Of a stretch of DNA of 64,000 nucleotides, positions 50,701 through 63,427 are shown one piece after another. Every line of letters starts with the position of its first letter. The first letter of the stretch is position 1. The notes below the pieces were generated by a model. The model searched no databases. It was given only the letters and a program-made list of their open reading frames with translations, and had not been told where the DNA came from. The stretch covers positions 10,694,023 through 10,758,022 of the forward strand of contig JANVCC010000040.1 in NCBI GenBank assembly GCA_025345505.1, in the 5' to 3' direction. Source of the stretch: Todiramphus chloris collaris. Its lineage: Eukaryota > Chordata > Aves > Coraciiformes > Alcedinidae. The position numbers and the translations under genes are program-made.

Positions 50701-50860
50701 CATCGGAAGGAAAAACTAAAGTAAGCTGTTTTTCAGATCAGAACTGCAGCAGCAATTATGTTATTTAAAGTGACACAGCATAGATCCAAACTTTGGCAAA
50801 GTTCAGGAGTAAACAAAAGATTTTAAAAATGCCCAATTTTTTCCCCACAGTCCACTTCTC

Positions 50861-50920
50861 AATAAACTTAACTATGGCCACCTCTGTGAAAATAAACTTA
50901 ACTATGGCCACCTCTGTGAA
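50861..50920 (+). repeat. Exact 30-bp tandem duplication
   Basis: The unit beginning AATAAACTTAACTATGGCCA and ending CCTCTGTGAA is present at 50861-50890 and repeated without change at 50891-50920. Two identical copies imply a recent duplication or a variable repeat. Each copy starts with an AATAAA hexamer on the plus strand, downstream of LCP2. Confidence 0.95.
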
Positions 50921-52995
50921 AAGGCTGTGACTCAGACCTGGATTCCAAAGACACACCAAAAAACTCCAAACCTGGATATGCAGCTGCCAGTGAAGATCTG
51001 TGTCTGTGTTATTCAGCTATGAATATGTCTTCGGTCACAGTTTTCTAGAAAAAGAAAATACCTGCAGCTATCATGTTCTCTCTTTTGTACCACTTATACT
51101 TGACTGATGTCATGTCTTAGCCCACAAACTGGAATTAGGTATCTCCAAGATTCCTCTAACCTCATTCAGAAACAAACTCTTCAACACAAACCTCTCTGTA
51201 GTGGTATCTGACTCTAAATTAAGCAACTGCTTTTTTATAGGAGACACATCAAGAAGATTATCACCATGTGATTTTTAATTGCCAGATCACACCCAAACCT
51301 CTTCAAAAGCAGACAGACACAACCAGGCTATATTTAGTTCTTCTTACACAACTGCTTTCTGTTTTTGTTGTGTCTTTTCAAAAAAGCAATAACATTCTCA
51401 GTTCTAAAACATAAGCTGCAGCTGAGGCCCAGTGAAGCATACTGTATCAGAGTTTTCCCTCCCCTCTGTTAAGTGGAATCTACCTCTTTGCCTCATTTTT
51501 CTAGTAAACTTTGTTTTCTGACAAGAGCTTGGTTTGATAGTCACGTTAGACTTTGTCACATTTTTTCTCTGTTAAAGCCATTAGTGGGTATATCGCTTGA
51601 AACACTTGAAGGAAAATTCAAGGCAGAAAAATATCTTCCTTGTAATCTGTATAGCTTCTCAGATAAGATAATGAGATTTGAGAAACAGTTTTAGTTTAAA
51701 TAGATCTGGTTTGTAAATGCTCTCTTCCTTTCTAATACATTTAGCTAGAAGCTGGAATTCTGAGTTAGTGAATTTCATTTCAATGCAACTATGAGGAAAA
51801 ATAAAGATGAAAAAAAAATTTTTAACAGTTCTTGAGCTGATAAAACCTGTTTCTATCCCAATATTTTTTTAAAGCTCACTAGTAATCTTGTGAAAGAAAA
51901 GTCAGTTAGAATGTATGCTTTTCAAAAATGCTGAAATTAAGAACAACATTGCCCATATTACCCCTGGCTTTGTGAGCTGCAGGTTGTAATTCTATTCCAT
52001 CGCACTGCCTTGAAAATTCTGACAGCCCAGAAATACTTTCTAGGGAATTGTGTTTTATTTGTTTTCAAACATCTCATTAGTGAAAGAGAAATAAGATGTA
52101 AACCAGTGTAACAAATTATAAATGCTGCATATTTTTTTCAACAGAGTAAATATGGATTTGATTAGTCAGAAAGATACGTATTGTCTATGAATAAAGCTAC
52201 ACCTCCACATTTAAACAGGTCCCCAAGTAAAGTATGCTTGAATATTAACTGTAATGAACTGCACGAAGGTACTGGCTACTCAATTTTTTTGGCACAGAAT
52301 ATTTCAGGATAGAGTATTTAGACCACTAAGTCTTTTACTCTTTCGTTGCTAGGTGTGTTAGAAAGTCACTACAGAAACTAGAATGAAAGTACTTTCAGTT
52401 TTCCAGAAGGTATGTGCTCTCTGGCCCCCTCCCTCAGCAACATTTTTAGAATGAGGAAGGCAGCTCAGATGATGAAGTTGCGGTTCCTCCTTTACTGACT
52501 GTTTCTTGTCCCATTTCCTGGAGCACAAATGAGATGACAAAGCAATGACTTGATGTGAAGTAATTTAAAGTCTTTTGCTACTGTTCCAATGTCTTTGCTT
52601 AAAAGGAGACAACCTTGTGAAAAACTTCATGCTCACTTTCCTGACCTTTGTAGTTAATTATATCAGTCTTTCAAGCCCTAGTGGGCTTAATTTGGGAAAT
52701 GTGGTTAAAAAACCCCTCTCAAAATCAATAGCCTACTTAGAGCATTTTCAGTTTAAAATAAAAATAGCCTAACTGCAGGAAACCCTATGACCATTTTCCC
52801 ATTCAAACTGAAGCAGTATTAATAGAAGATAACACAAGAAAATGAATGTTATTACTTAATCTGCCCAACTCCAAGTTTTTTCTTCAGCTTCTCTTAAATC
52901 TTTGGCCTTCATAGGATGGTTGAAATTCAAAATAAGGTCACAAAGCAGTAGCTGGCTCTCCACTGAAAGACAAAGAGCAGTGTAATGTCATGGTA
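50921..52995. other. Intergenic DNA between LCP2 and the convergent minus-strand gene
   Basis: About 2 kb with no coding exon or recognisable repeat. It may contain the 3' ends of longer transcripts from either side. Confidence 0.45.
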
Positions 52996-53001
52996 TTTAT
53001 T
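52996..53001 (-). terminator. Candidate poly-A signal for the minus-strand gene
   Basis: TTTATT on the plus strand reads AATAAA on the minus strand, about 340 bases past the stop codon at 53342-53344. It is a plausible cleavage signal for the small gene but is not proven. Confidence 0.35.
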
Positions 53002-53341
53002 GAATGGTGGACACTAAGTGAATGTCGATTTATACATAGCACTTTTTGAACTATTCACCTACCCACACTTTCAAAAATGTGAAGGAATGCCTTGTTTTGT
53101 TTCCTTCAAGTCTGTTAAATAAAGCTTAGCATTAGCATATAGCAATTAGGAAACTATTACTGTTCCTGCAAAGAAATGACTGACTACCTAACATATTTTT
53201 CCATGGTTAGCTAACATTCCACTTGTGTGTAACTACTGTTTGCTTAATTTTTCAAAATAAAAAGAGCAACTCTATTGTTTCATTAGATTAAAACCCTGTT
53301 GTACAACATAGAAAAACAAGCAATTCACAATTGCACACATT

Positions 53342-53491
53342 TTAAAATGATGCCTTAAACAGCTGCTTCTTTAGCTGGATGACAAACTCAGAATTACCAT
53401 TTAGTTTCTTCAGCTCATTGGACATTTCCTCAACACTTTTAATCGCAGCTTCAAGGTTAAATTTCTGATCAGCTGCAGCATTTTTGAACAC
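53342..53491 (-). CDS. Small coiled-coil-like protein, last coding exon; candidate C5orf58 homologue
   Basis: On the minus strand a strong acceptor (TTTCTGTTTCATGCAG) opens a 50-codon exon ending in TAA. It encodes VFKNAAADQKFNLEAAIKSV then EEMSNELKKLNGNSEFVIQL and KKQLFKASF. The peptide is Lys/Glu/Leu rich with heptad-like spacing, suggesting a short helical or coiled-coil protein. It joins in phase 0 to the exon at 54270-54352. C5orf58 lies convergent to LCP2 in human, and from memory its N-terminus has similar FKN, ADxK and ELKK wording, so an orthologue is the best guess. No function is known to me. Other small helical proteins cannot be ruled out. Confidence 0.6.
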   Translation of the reverse strand: MFKNAAADQKFNLEAAIKSVEEMSNELKKLNGNSEFVIQLKKQLFKASF

Positions 53492-53719
53492 CTGCATGAA
53501 ACAGAAATAAAACATAACTGGCAGTGGACATGTGATTCACAAACCCAGTAACCCAGCTAATCCTAATCTTTATTAATTTTTTATTTGATTTTTTAGAATA
53601 CTATTTTTACTAAAACTTCCCTCTTTTTGTAATTATCCTTTCAGATATGGCAAATTGTATCTACCGAAGGCAAATATCAGACACTCCGGCTTAGTTTTGT
53701 TCCTTATTTCCTTTTTAAA

Positions 53720-53775
53720 AACAAAACCAAACAAAACCAAACCAACCAACCAACCAACCAACCAACCAACAAACC
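53720..53775 (+). repeat. (CCAA)n microsatellite
   Basis: AAAACCAAA units pass into eight or so consecutive ACCA units, then end in AACAAACC. It lies in the intron between the two minus-strand exons. Confidence 0.9.
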
Positions 53776-54269
53776 TGCACTGAAATTAATCATATCTAAA
53801 ATTTCCTTTTTGTTTTCGACTTTATTTTTCCTGTAGAATCTAAATGGGAATTATCCCCTAATGTTCATTCAACCACAAGATGGAGCTATTGCGACATTAA
53901 CATGGGCAAAAGACATTCCTGCCACTATTAGCACTGAATATTAATGACCCTGCTAATACCTGCCCAGGAATATTTATGTCTCTATAGGTGATTATTTTAT
54001 AATATTTTTTGCTTGTTTTGGAGATGATATTCTTTCCCTTTAACATTTCATTACAAAAACAATCTAAAACTGGAGAAAACAAAGACTATGCTCACAGGAT
54101 TTTTTTTTTCTTTGGGAAAATACTAAAATTGTACAAATCATGTTTTCTGGCCTTGTTATAAGCTCTCTAAAAGTAAAGTCTGCAAAAATTCTGGGTGATT
54201 CATAAATAATGCTCACTATGTAGAACAGCTCAGTACATTGGGAAATACGACCTATAAAACTGAACTTAC

Positions 54270-54352
54270 ATTTAACACAGGTTCTTTGTCCAAGTCTCTC
54301 TTCCCTTCAGACAGCGGCTTTGCACTGAAGTCACCAGCCAGGAGCAAAGATC
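54270..54352 (-). CDS. Upstream exon of the small minus-strand gene
   Basis: On the minus strand CCCTTTTAG at 54353-54361 precedes an 83-base open segment that ends at the strong donor GTAAGT (54264-54269). It encodes SLLLAGDFSAKPLSEGKRDL and DKEPVLN, and its phase 0 end joins the exon at 53342-53491 without a stop. It must be preceded by another exon ending in phase 1 that I could not find, so the start codon is unknown. If the true protein begins near VFKN this exon would be untranslated or part of a longer avian form. Confidence 0.5.
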
Positions 54353-54699
54353 CTAAAAGGGCAAAACCAAAGTTATTATGGAGTAATATATAGAATGTAT
54401 ATATAGAATGTACATATCTCATATCAAATATACAATAACATTTGATAAACATAATGACTAGATGTTTTTTCATTACTGTTAATTGAAAGTAGAGTCTAAG
54501 GGTTAATGGTAACAAAGCTGTGATTAAATACCAGATCCCTGGGCTCCTTCTTCCCCCATTCTCTCTTCTCCTCGAATTTTAGGATGCCCTCAGGCAAGCT
54601 GAAGTGTATGAATCACTGGAAAGCAGTTTCAACACTGAAAAGGAGTAAAAAAAAAAAGGTTTCTTTCACCCTGGTACCATGTGTGTTCAAAACAGGTGC

Positions 54700-55560
54700 A
54701 ATGAAATGAAGGCAGCCCTGCTCTTAGCTAAAACGGCAGGCGAAAGAGCGTGCCCTGGTTTCCCTCTCCCCAAAAAGGCCCTGTAGCGAGAGCAAAGCTG
54801 GCTGCAGGGCTGGCGGGTGGGACCAGCACTCTGCTCAAGGTGAAGGCTCTCCCAGGAGCAAGTCACCTCTGAGGCCCACCACGAAGTGTGCACTGAGCAA
54901 GCCCCAGAAGGCTCGAGGATCTGCCTGTTTCCAGAGGCTGCCCTGAAGGAGCGCAGAGCAGAAGGGGCCTCAGGAGAAGGCCCAAGGACTGCAGTGGAGC
55001 ACTGGCAGCTGCCTCACAGATTGGTCAGGCCATGGTGACAGCACTCTGCAGTCCTCGGGGGTGCTTCATGGGCAGCTATGCTTGCTGAGAGCCAGAACCA
55101 TTGGCACCACGCCATCGTGGCATGCATATGTATAAAGCCTCCCATCTCCCAGGAGCTACTGGGTGCTGCCTGCCAGGATGCCCAGGGTGGCAGCACAGCC
55201 ACGAGCCTCCTTCTGCCTGCCCCCATTCCCCAGCAAAACTGGCAGAGCACCACATTCTAAAGGGTGACTCTGCTCCTCCTCCTGCCCTGCTGCCATGAAT
55301 ACAGGTGGGGCTGTCCTGGAAGAAATGGCAGTCTGGCTGCACCACGGCTTCCTTCATGGGCTGGTCACTCCAGTTCAGCCCTGGGGGGCACTGATCCCCA
55401 GGGCACTGCCCACAGCTCCCCTGGCCTCGGTCAGGCAGCGGCCCACGCAGGCAGGAGGAAGCACAGGCCCCCATGCACGGGCAGCCCCAGGGCTCCACTG
55501 CCTTCTGCTTCACTCAGCAAGGAAAGCCCCATGATGTGTCCCTCTTCCAGCACCTGAAAT
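54700..55560. other. GC-rich, CpG-poor block
   Basis: Roughly 860 bases of visibly higher GC than the surrounding sequence, rich in CTG, CAG and GGCC words but with few CpGs. Open frames occur on both strands (for example 55076-55513 minus, rich in Cys, Gly, Pro and Trp) but they show no family motif and read like compositional frames. It could be the exon of a noncoding RNA, an old methylated island or an unrecognised gene remnant. Confidence 0.35.
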
Positions 55561-56929
55561 GTCGGTGGGTGCAAGAGCCCTGTAGGAGTTGTGATTTTAG
55601 GAGTGGGAGGTAAAAAGTAACCACAAACGTTGCAAGAGCTGTAGAAGTAATTGAAAGGACTGAGGTGTCAACAGGGGAGTGGTGAATGGTGATTTCCTCT
55701 CGCCCTGTGGGGCCCTCCCTGCCTGTGGAGCCCTTACTGTAAGTTGCAGCAACTAATTTATAAGCAGCCAGATCCTTTTTGCCATCGATTTAAATTCACA
55801 TGGAGAAAGACTAATTTATGATGAGTAAAGATCAAATAATGAACCTAAATTTCAGGAAAACAAGACAGGCACTTTGCTGTACAGATTTATCAGTTTACAC
55901 TATAGCAGTGAACACTGCCCTTCGATGCACAAATCTGACTTGAGCTGAAATCAACAAAATCTGCTAAATAATGACCTGGAAACTGTTCCTTTCTCCCCCG
56001 GTGTGTGCCCCGTAGTACTTAAAGCCAGGGACACCAAGCAAGGGAATAGCTATCACCACTTTTATTTACTGCAACCACTTTTCCTGCTACTCAGAGTTCA
56101 TCTATATTTTGAACCTGCTGTTTGGCACCAGTGAGGGAGGGTTACCAGTACCCCCGAAGAGAGTGGAATTACTTGAATGTGCAGTAAAGGACAGATGGAC
56201 AGAGAAATCAGCTGCCTGCCATTTCCTTATTCTTCCATTCTCCATCTTTTTCAGGGGTGTGCTTTCACAAGGCTTCTTGAAAATAAAAGCATTCTAAAGG
56301 CATTGTTTTGTGATGGTGAGTGAAGCTCAATTGCAAGAATAGCATTTTCTATTAAGACACAATTAAACTGTGATTCAAAGAGAAAATGTGATACGCTGCT
56401 TAGATTGTGGGGCTTTCTGAAGATGAGAAATGAGAGCCGGAAGCACTTTACACATGCACTAATTCCTGTACTATAGTCTTTCAGTTTATCAGGTCTTGCA
56501 AGGTGCGAACGTGTGAGCTGGGCCCTTTCTGTACACATCTAAGGAAAAAGTACTCCGTGGTTCGCAGAAGCTGGTGATTCTGCTGGCAGAATATCAGAGT
56601 ACAGGTGTGTACAGAGAAAATGTACAACAAAGTTGGTTTACATATCTCCTGTATATAAAAATACGTAAAAGTGTATAAAAAATATATGTACAACAAAGTC
56701 AAACAGTAGCCTAGCAAATTCCTGAAGACATTTGTATTAGTATAAGCAGTAATTATTTTCTTCAATTGCCTTTAAAGAAGAATGCCTAAGTGGCTGCCAG
56801 GAATGGGGTTAGCAGAGGAAGCTCTAAGGAAGATAAGCAGGCCGCTGCTTTACTGCAGAGACTGCTCAGAAAACCAAACAGGTGTCGTAGGGGACTAGGG
56901 AAGGGGAGTAATACAGCTGACTTCAAGAG

Positions 56930-56951
56930 TTATTATCAAGTTATTATCAAG
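56930..56951 (+). repeat. 11-bp tandem duplication
   Basis: TTATTATCAAG occurs twice head to tail. Simple local duplication. Confidence 0.8.
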
Positions 56952-59900
56952 TAAAGGAATATTTTTTGAGACATGGGAGCCAGTTCCACATTGACCTCTG
57001 TTCAAATATTTTATTTAAGTTTACTTTCTACATTTGGGTTTGGTTTTTTTTCACATGCTACAAATTATCTTTCACATTGTACTTAAATCTTCTGTGAACT
57101 AACTGTAGAAGGAAAAATAGAGTATTGTAACCACCAGAAAAATTAGACTCAAAATATGTGCAATGAACTGAGTTGACAGAACTATTTAGATGAACTGAGT
57201 GGTTCTTAAAGGTAAGGCCTTCCTAAAAATAATCTTAAATCATTTGAGATATTAACAAGCAAGATGAGCAACAGTGTAGGAGGTTGATTATGCAAGGCAT
57301 ATCTTTGAAGAAAAGGAGAGTAAGAGATTTAATTTCTACAATCAAATTTACCTGGAACTGAAACACTTTCTGCATTTCTTTCTAAGGTTATATTTCAAAA
57401 TGGCATAGTGAAACAAATAATTCACATTATTAAGTGACTCTAGGTGAGGAGTGTTCTAAGTGTTGCTAACAATTTCGTATAAGCATGTCAGCTTATGAGC
57501 TGCAGTTTCAGCTTTGCCTGAAATAAACCTATTGGTTTATGTGCAAAGATGCAGGCAGTTGTGGCTGATTGTAACTCTCTTTAATCACAGGCTGATCTGG
57601 CTACTTTAGTCTCCCTGGAGTCTTTTGGAGAACACATTCAGTTATGGAAGGTGAAGCTGTTCTGTCACCTTTATGAATCTCAGATAAAGACAGAATTACT
57701 ACCAAAACAGTTCTCTACAGAGGAGAAAAGATCAGGAAGACTAGAAATGTATTTCAGGTCATGAATTTAGGATTATCATGTGAATCAGCAAGCACTGCAG
57801 GCAGCTAAAACAGTGCAGATCACTTACAGAACTGCCTTTCTCACCTCTGCAGTCAAATTACTTTGAATATAATTTCAGGAAAAATAAAATAAAGCAATTA
57901 AATACACAACCACTGAACAAGAGGATTTAAAAATAAGGGATATCCAAATTTCTTTTCCTGTGTAATCAGATATGAAGTAAAAGAGAGATCATGATCTCAT
58001 GTAACCAACCCACGGTTACAAAAATATTTTAAAGAATTCTAGTGGAAATCATAAAAATCTATTCACTTCAAAGACCATATTTTAGTGAGTAGCTTAATAA
58101 ACATTAATAGAATCTGTCTCTTAAGTAAATCAAATTCACAAACACTGCGGTACATAGAAGATAAAATATAAGGAAATATAACCATTTGCTGTTATTTTGA
58201 AAGCTTTAGTGTTCATCAAAATTTCCTAGTGGATCTAATAGGAGAGTTACTAAACTTCCACATGAAAAGCTCTAACAAAGGAAGAACTGCTTTTTTACCA
58301 TTGTCTGAGTATAAAAAGTGTTAATCCAGATTGCAAGGAAAGTCAAATAGAAACCAAACCAACACATACCAAAAATCACGCAACCTCAACGTATGACAGT
58401 CATTTCTGATGAAATGATGCATTTCATAAACTTTAGACCACTCGCAGAATTTTCACAAATGAAAACTGGTAAAGGCTGAAGGCAAAAAAAAGCCTGACCA
58501 GATCATGGTACAAAACAGTAAAGCAAAAGCCAGATTTAGTCTTGAAAACTTTACAATCCAATTAGTTGAGGCAAGGAGTGTCACTTAGAAAAGATTGCTA
58601 AGTGAACTGACCTGCCTTAATACATGCTCATGATCCAACAGGAGTAAACTGAGTTAAAATGTGTGTTTGTGACAGGGTATATTGGGTTGTAAAACTCCTT
58701 CACTTGAGGTGTTACAGCCAGAAAATTTCAAGAAGTTATATAACACATAATACATTTTTCTGAGAATGTAATTTAATAATTCTTGATTAAGAAAAAATTA
58801 AAACCACTAGTGTTCCACACACAAAATGAAAACCATTACAGCATTCCACAGCAGCAATGTAATTAAGTCTGTGTTGCCCTAAGAAATTGATTATATTAAA
58901 TGCATGCTTTTAAAAAACCCAAACTGTTCAGACAATGTAAAATCCTGCACTTAATTTAGTAAGTGCTTGTCTGCATCCTCAAGTGTGCTGATTGCTTCAT
59001 GCATACTATTATCAGACTCAGGACATGTATCATCGCCTTCCATTTTAGAGACTGATTTTCATTTAAAGAGACCCTGACCAGTGACAGATTCTAGAAGGCA
59101 ATCCGTGAGGCAGCCCAGCTAAGCATCAGCTTGAATACTTCCCCTGTAGTGGGCAAAGAACACAGAAAATACACAACAGCATCTGCGTGGAAGATGGACA
59201 CCACTATACAGAACCCTGTTTCCTTCTCTTTCTTGACCAGTAAATATTTTTCTGGTCAGTGCTGTGTTTTTCAAGCTCACAGCACATCAAATTTTAACAT
59301 CTCAGATGTTTTTGTCTTCTGTTTATTTGCACGGACAGTTTAAACATTAAATCTACAAGGTACTTCCTGTTGCCCTGAAATGTTTTTCCGAAAAATATTT
59401 TTAAACAATAAACAGAACAAGCTTATGCTTTGTAGGCACTCTGGAAGGTCTCCTCTTGGTGATCTGGAAAGTTCTTTTATGTGGCAGTAGGTTTTAAACT
59501 ATAGCTTTTAGGTAGTATTTAATTATATAAGATGCTAAAGATGAGAATATTCAAAGATCAAAGGCAAGTGCATGTATAAAGCTACTACGGACAGTTGTCT
59601 GTTGTAACTGCTCAGTTACTATGATTAGCTTCTATATGTAAGAAAAAATGGCATATTTCCTGCAGCTCTTTGATATATAACATCTGTGCTTTTCAGTTTT
59701 TTTGTGAAATCAAGTGATTAGGTGGTGAATTTTTGAAGAGCTAAACAATCAATATCAATTAGGTTCTGGTGCAGCAGTTTGGGCAATTAATCATAAAAGT
59801 GCTTAACGGATCTTTGGGAGATGCACAAGTATCTCTGCGGTCCATATATCATGGAAAGGAAGAATTACTCACGAAAGCAAAAGTCCTGCTTGGCATGCAA

Positions 59901-62900
59901 AGTCTGAGCCAGTTGTGAAATTCAGATATATCTGGGAGGCAGGTGGAAGATTTTTAAGAAGCATTCAGGAATTCCTCATGCTTTTTGGTTTTCACAATAA
60001 ATGTGATTTCTGATGTTATCACATGTATTTCCCATTCATAATAAAACCACTGAGATGACACAGAACTTCACAGCAACTGTGACCCTTTACCCATTAGCAT
60101 GCAGCTATCTAGAGCTGTAGAACTGCATCTGCTTCTAGTTCTCATAGACACTATTACTTCTCCATGTCCTTTGACATACCAAATACCATTCAGTAATATT
60201 TTTCTTATCTGCACAGGGAAAGTAAATTTATAAAGCAAGGAGTTGTGAAATTGTCTCCAGACCCTAAGAACCTAGTGATTCCAGATTGCCTTTTGCAAAA
60301 TGCCGAGCCCTTTTAATTGAGCTGGCATTGCTGAATAGCCTGGGGTTTACAGCTATCTTACCACACTGCTCTTTTATCTTCCAAGATTTTCAAAGCAGTA
60401 ACAGCAGACTGTCTGAAATGCTGCAGAGAGATATAAGGGAACATGCTACTGTCAGTAAGTCAGGTTTATCAAATGCTACAGTGCAAATTATTCCTTCTTC
60501 ACTTAAGTTCATTTAATACTAAAAAATGTAATGCTTAGAGACACAGTGTAGATGTTACAGCTTCTATTAGCTGTTTCTGTTGTAATTATCTACATTATTT
60601 TTCAACTGCCACCTTGCATCCATTACTACAATGAAATACCCTATAAGCATTAGAGGTATAGAAATAAGAATTAAAAAGAGCAAAATAATAACAATCTGCT
60701 CAGGGAAATCCTGTTATTCTTTTGAAATGACAGGCCCAGTTACTTTTGTTGCTTAATCAGACTTCTTTCATATTAACTCATGAAATGGCCAGTAGCAGGC
60801 ACATGAAAAGATGCTGAAACAATTCCTGTCTCAGCTGTTCAACATGTAACTAAGGCATCTCATGAAATGGCTGTCTGGAATAAAAAAAAAAACACAGAAG
60901 ACTTAATTTTTGCAGTGATGTTCATGCTGTATACATACAACTGTCACCAATTCCACATAATGCGCGCCCAATAAGCGCTACAACCCAAATGTGAAAATGA
61001 GAAGAATGTAATAGGTGTCAGATAAACAATGTCACTGCCTGAACAGCGCATTGTATCCCTTCCCCACTGAGTGACCTGTAATCCTAGGGGGAGGCATGAA
61101 GCAAGAAGAAGGCAGACACTCACAAAGCTTCTCACTCTCTCTGTGCTGTCAGAGTGATTATCCCTCACAGTGCCATACACTGCAGGTAGTTCAGGCTCAT
61201 TCAGATAACCCAAGAGGATGCCTTTTCCTTTCTGTTGACTACAGTGAGTGTTGAGAGAACTAGACCTTGCCTTACAGAAGTCAACTTTTGATGAACAACT
61301 CTTCCACATCTCACGTCACACACAGATGTACTTTGCTCAGTTTTATCTGTGTTTACAATGTTAAAAAAAAAAAGAAAAATAAAAAAAAATCAGTCATTCA
61401 GGTTGATTTCTTTCTTGAACTCAGGAAACAGCATCAAGTTTAGAGGACTGCTTACTGTAACAAACAGCAAGTTGCTAGTCTTTGAGTCTGGCTTTTGGCT
61501 TTATCTTGTGGAAATCTCATATTTACATATACATTAGCTGTGATCATTTTGTAGCAAAGACCAAGACCTCATCTCCCCACATTTGCATGTCCTGGCTCAG
61601 ATTTCTCACAGTAGGACAATGGCCTCATTGTGTTCAGTGAGTTAGCACAGGTACGAATGCCAATGTTAGCTTGAAAACAAATACACAAAATCAAGCATAA
61701 AAATAGAACTCATTAACAGAAATAAAAGTCAATATTTATGTTAAAAATAGCTTCTGTGAGAGAGGAACTGGATACGTGACAGGTAGAGAAGGAAATGTAA
61801 CATACCTGTAGAAATGCAGTATGTACAACTCTCAACATTTTTCTGACTAAATATCTCTAGCTGTGTAAGCTGAATCACATGCTGTGGGGGATGTTCCTCT
61901 GCATATTTCACTTACCAGAGAAGAAAGTGTGGAAAAGGAATAACAATGGCCTCCATATCTCTCTTGCATTTAGCACCTGAGATCATTTGGCAAAAGAGAG
62001 ATGTGCTGCTGCATGATTAAAGTTACTGAGCTGCAGGTACCAATGGAACGAACTTCACACATAATGTACAAGGCCTGGTGGGTCTAGAGGGGAGCAAAGA
62101 TGAAGAACATAGTTTGGCCATATGCCACATCAGAGTTTAGTTTTACAAGGATGTGAGTATGAAGAACAGTTTAAATAAGACACAAGAGATCTTTAGAAGT
62201 CTAATCAAGCTTTGACTCCCTGCAAAGGCTAACTATAACAGCAACATCTCAGAAGGCTGCCCAGCTCACAGGCTGATTAATTTACAGTAGCATCCTCCCA
62301 GTATTTCAGACTTTGCTGACGAGCATTGATAGGCACATAGTGTTTACCAAATGCTTCTACTTGTTGTGAAGATAAGGTTTCTCTTGAGGTTGCTACACAA
62401 CTAAAATGTGAACAATTACATCTCTGGGAAGTGAGATCCTTCTCCCCATTTCTTCACCACACTTGGTCTATAGATAAGAAATTCAACAGAAATTAAAGCT
62501 AAAAATTATGCTTCTTTTCAGGGTCTGTCCTGCTCAGATTAATTTTACATAAATACCATTGCTTTCATTTTTTTTTCTCTAGTAGAAATAATTTTAAGTC
62601 TAGCATCAAACTGTGTAAGAAAAATTAAAAACAACCCCAAACCCCTCAAAAAAACAGAAATGAGAATTTGGAAGACTGTTTCAGGATCTAGTCTAAGAGT
62701 TTACAGTTTCTCCTGTAAACTCTGAATGGTTGAAATCTCTTATGACATTACTAGATATCTTTGGAACCACAGAGAGATTATTTTATGACAAATCAGGCAC
62801 ATTTAAATGCAGCAAAGTGTCTATGGCTGTACACAATACCCGTTCTGTGTGTTCTGATAAATTAGCACTGACATTTAACCACAGAAACGTTTCACATTGC

Positions 62901-63361
62901 TTTTTTATTATGCTCATTTCTCGAGCAGTTTGGAAACTAGATAAATCATAACAAGGATCTGTGTAATTTGGTTACCAGATTGATGCATGCTACAGACACA
63001 CACTGCAATAGCATCACAGCACAAAGAAATGGGAGGTGTTTCCAGTTCCAGGTGTTTCCAGCTTTAGCTGGAAATAAAGGAAGTCAGTCATTACATTTGT
63101 GAACTGTATGAAGAAATAACACCATATATAAATTTAGCAAAGTGCAATGTAGAATAAGGCTGTCAAGTTATTAACAGCTGACAATATACACGTCCTGTGA
63201 ATCCAGACACACTTTCAGAGCCCTCACCTCTTTATTGCCCACAGATGACGGACCTGTATCATTGCAGGATGGTTATAAACAGATTCCAGTCATCACTGGG
63301 TACAGGTTATGGCATGTTAGCCATACCAACCGCTTCTTTGTTTTCTGTAACTGTGTTAAGC

Positions 63362-63427
63362 TGTGTGGTGACTCCGGTAAACTCACAAAACATATTTTCT
63401 CCTGGAGACGACTGGAGTCACCACACA
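63362..63427. repeat. Perfect 14-bp inverted repeat with 38-base spacer
   Basis: TGTGTGGTGACTCC at 63362-63375 is the exact reverse complement of GGAGTCACCACACA at 63414-63427. RNA or single-stranded DNA from here would form a 14-bp stem with a 38-base loop. It lies within a 130-codon open frame on the plus strand that shows no family motif. It could be a regulatory hairpin, a tiny MITE-like remnant or chance. Confidence 0.8.

Noticed and set aside
55076-55513. 145-codon minus-strand open frame in the GC-rich block
   Set aside because: No recognisable domain, competing open frames on the other strand, and composition alone explains the lack of stops.
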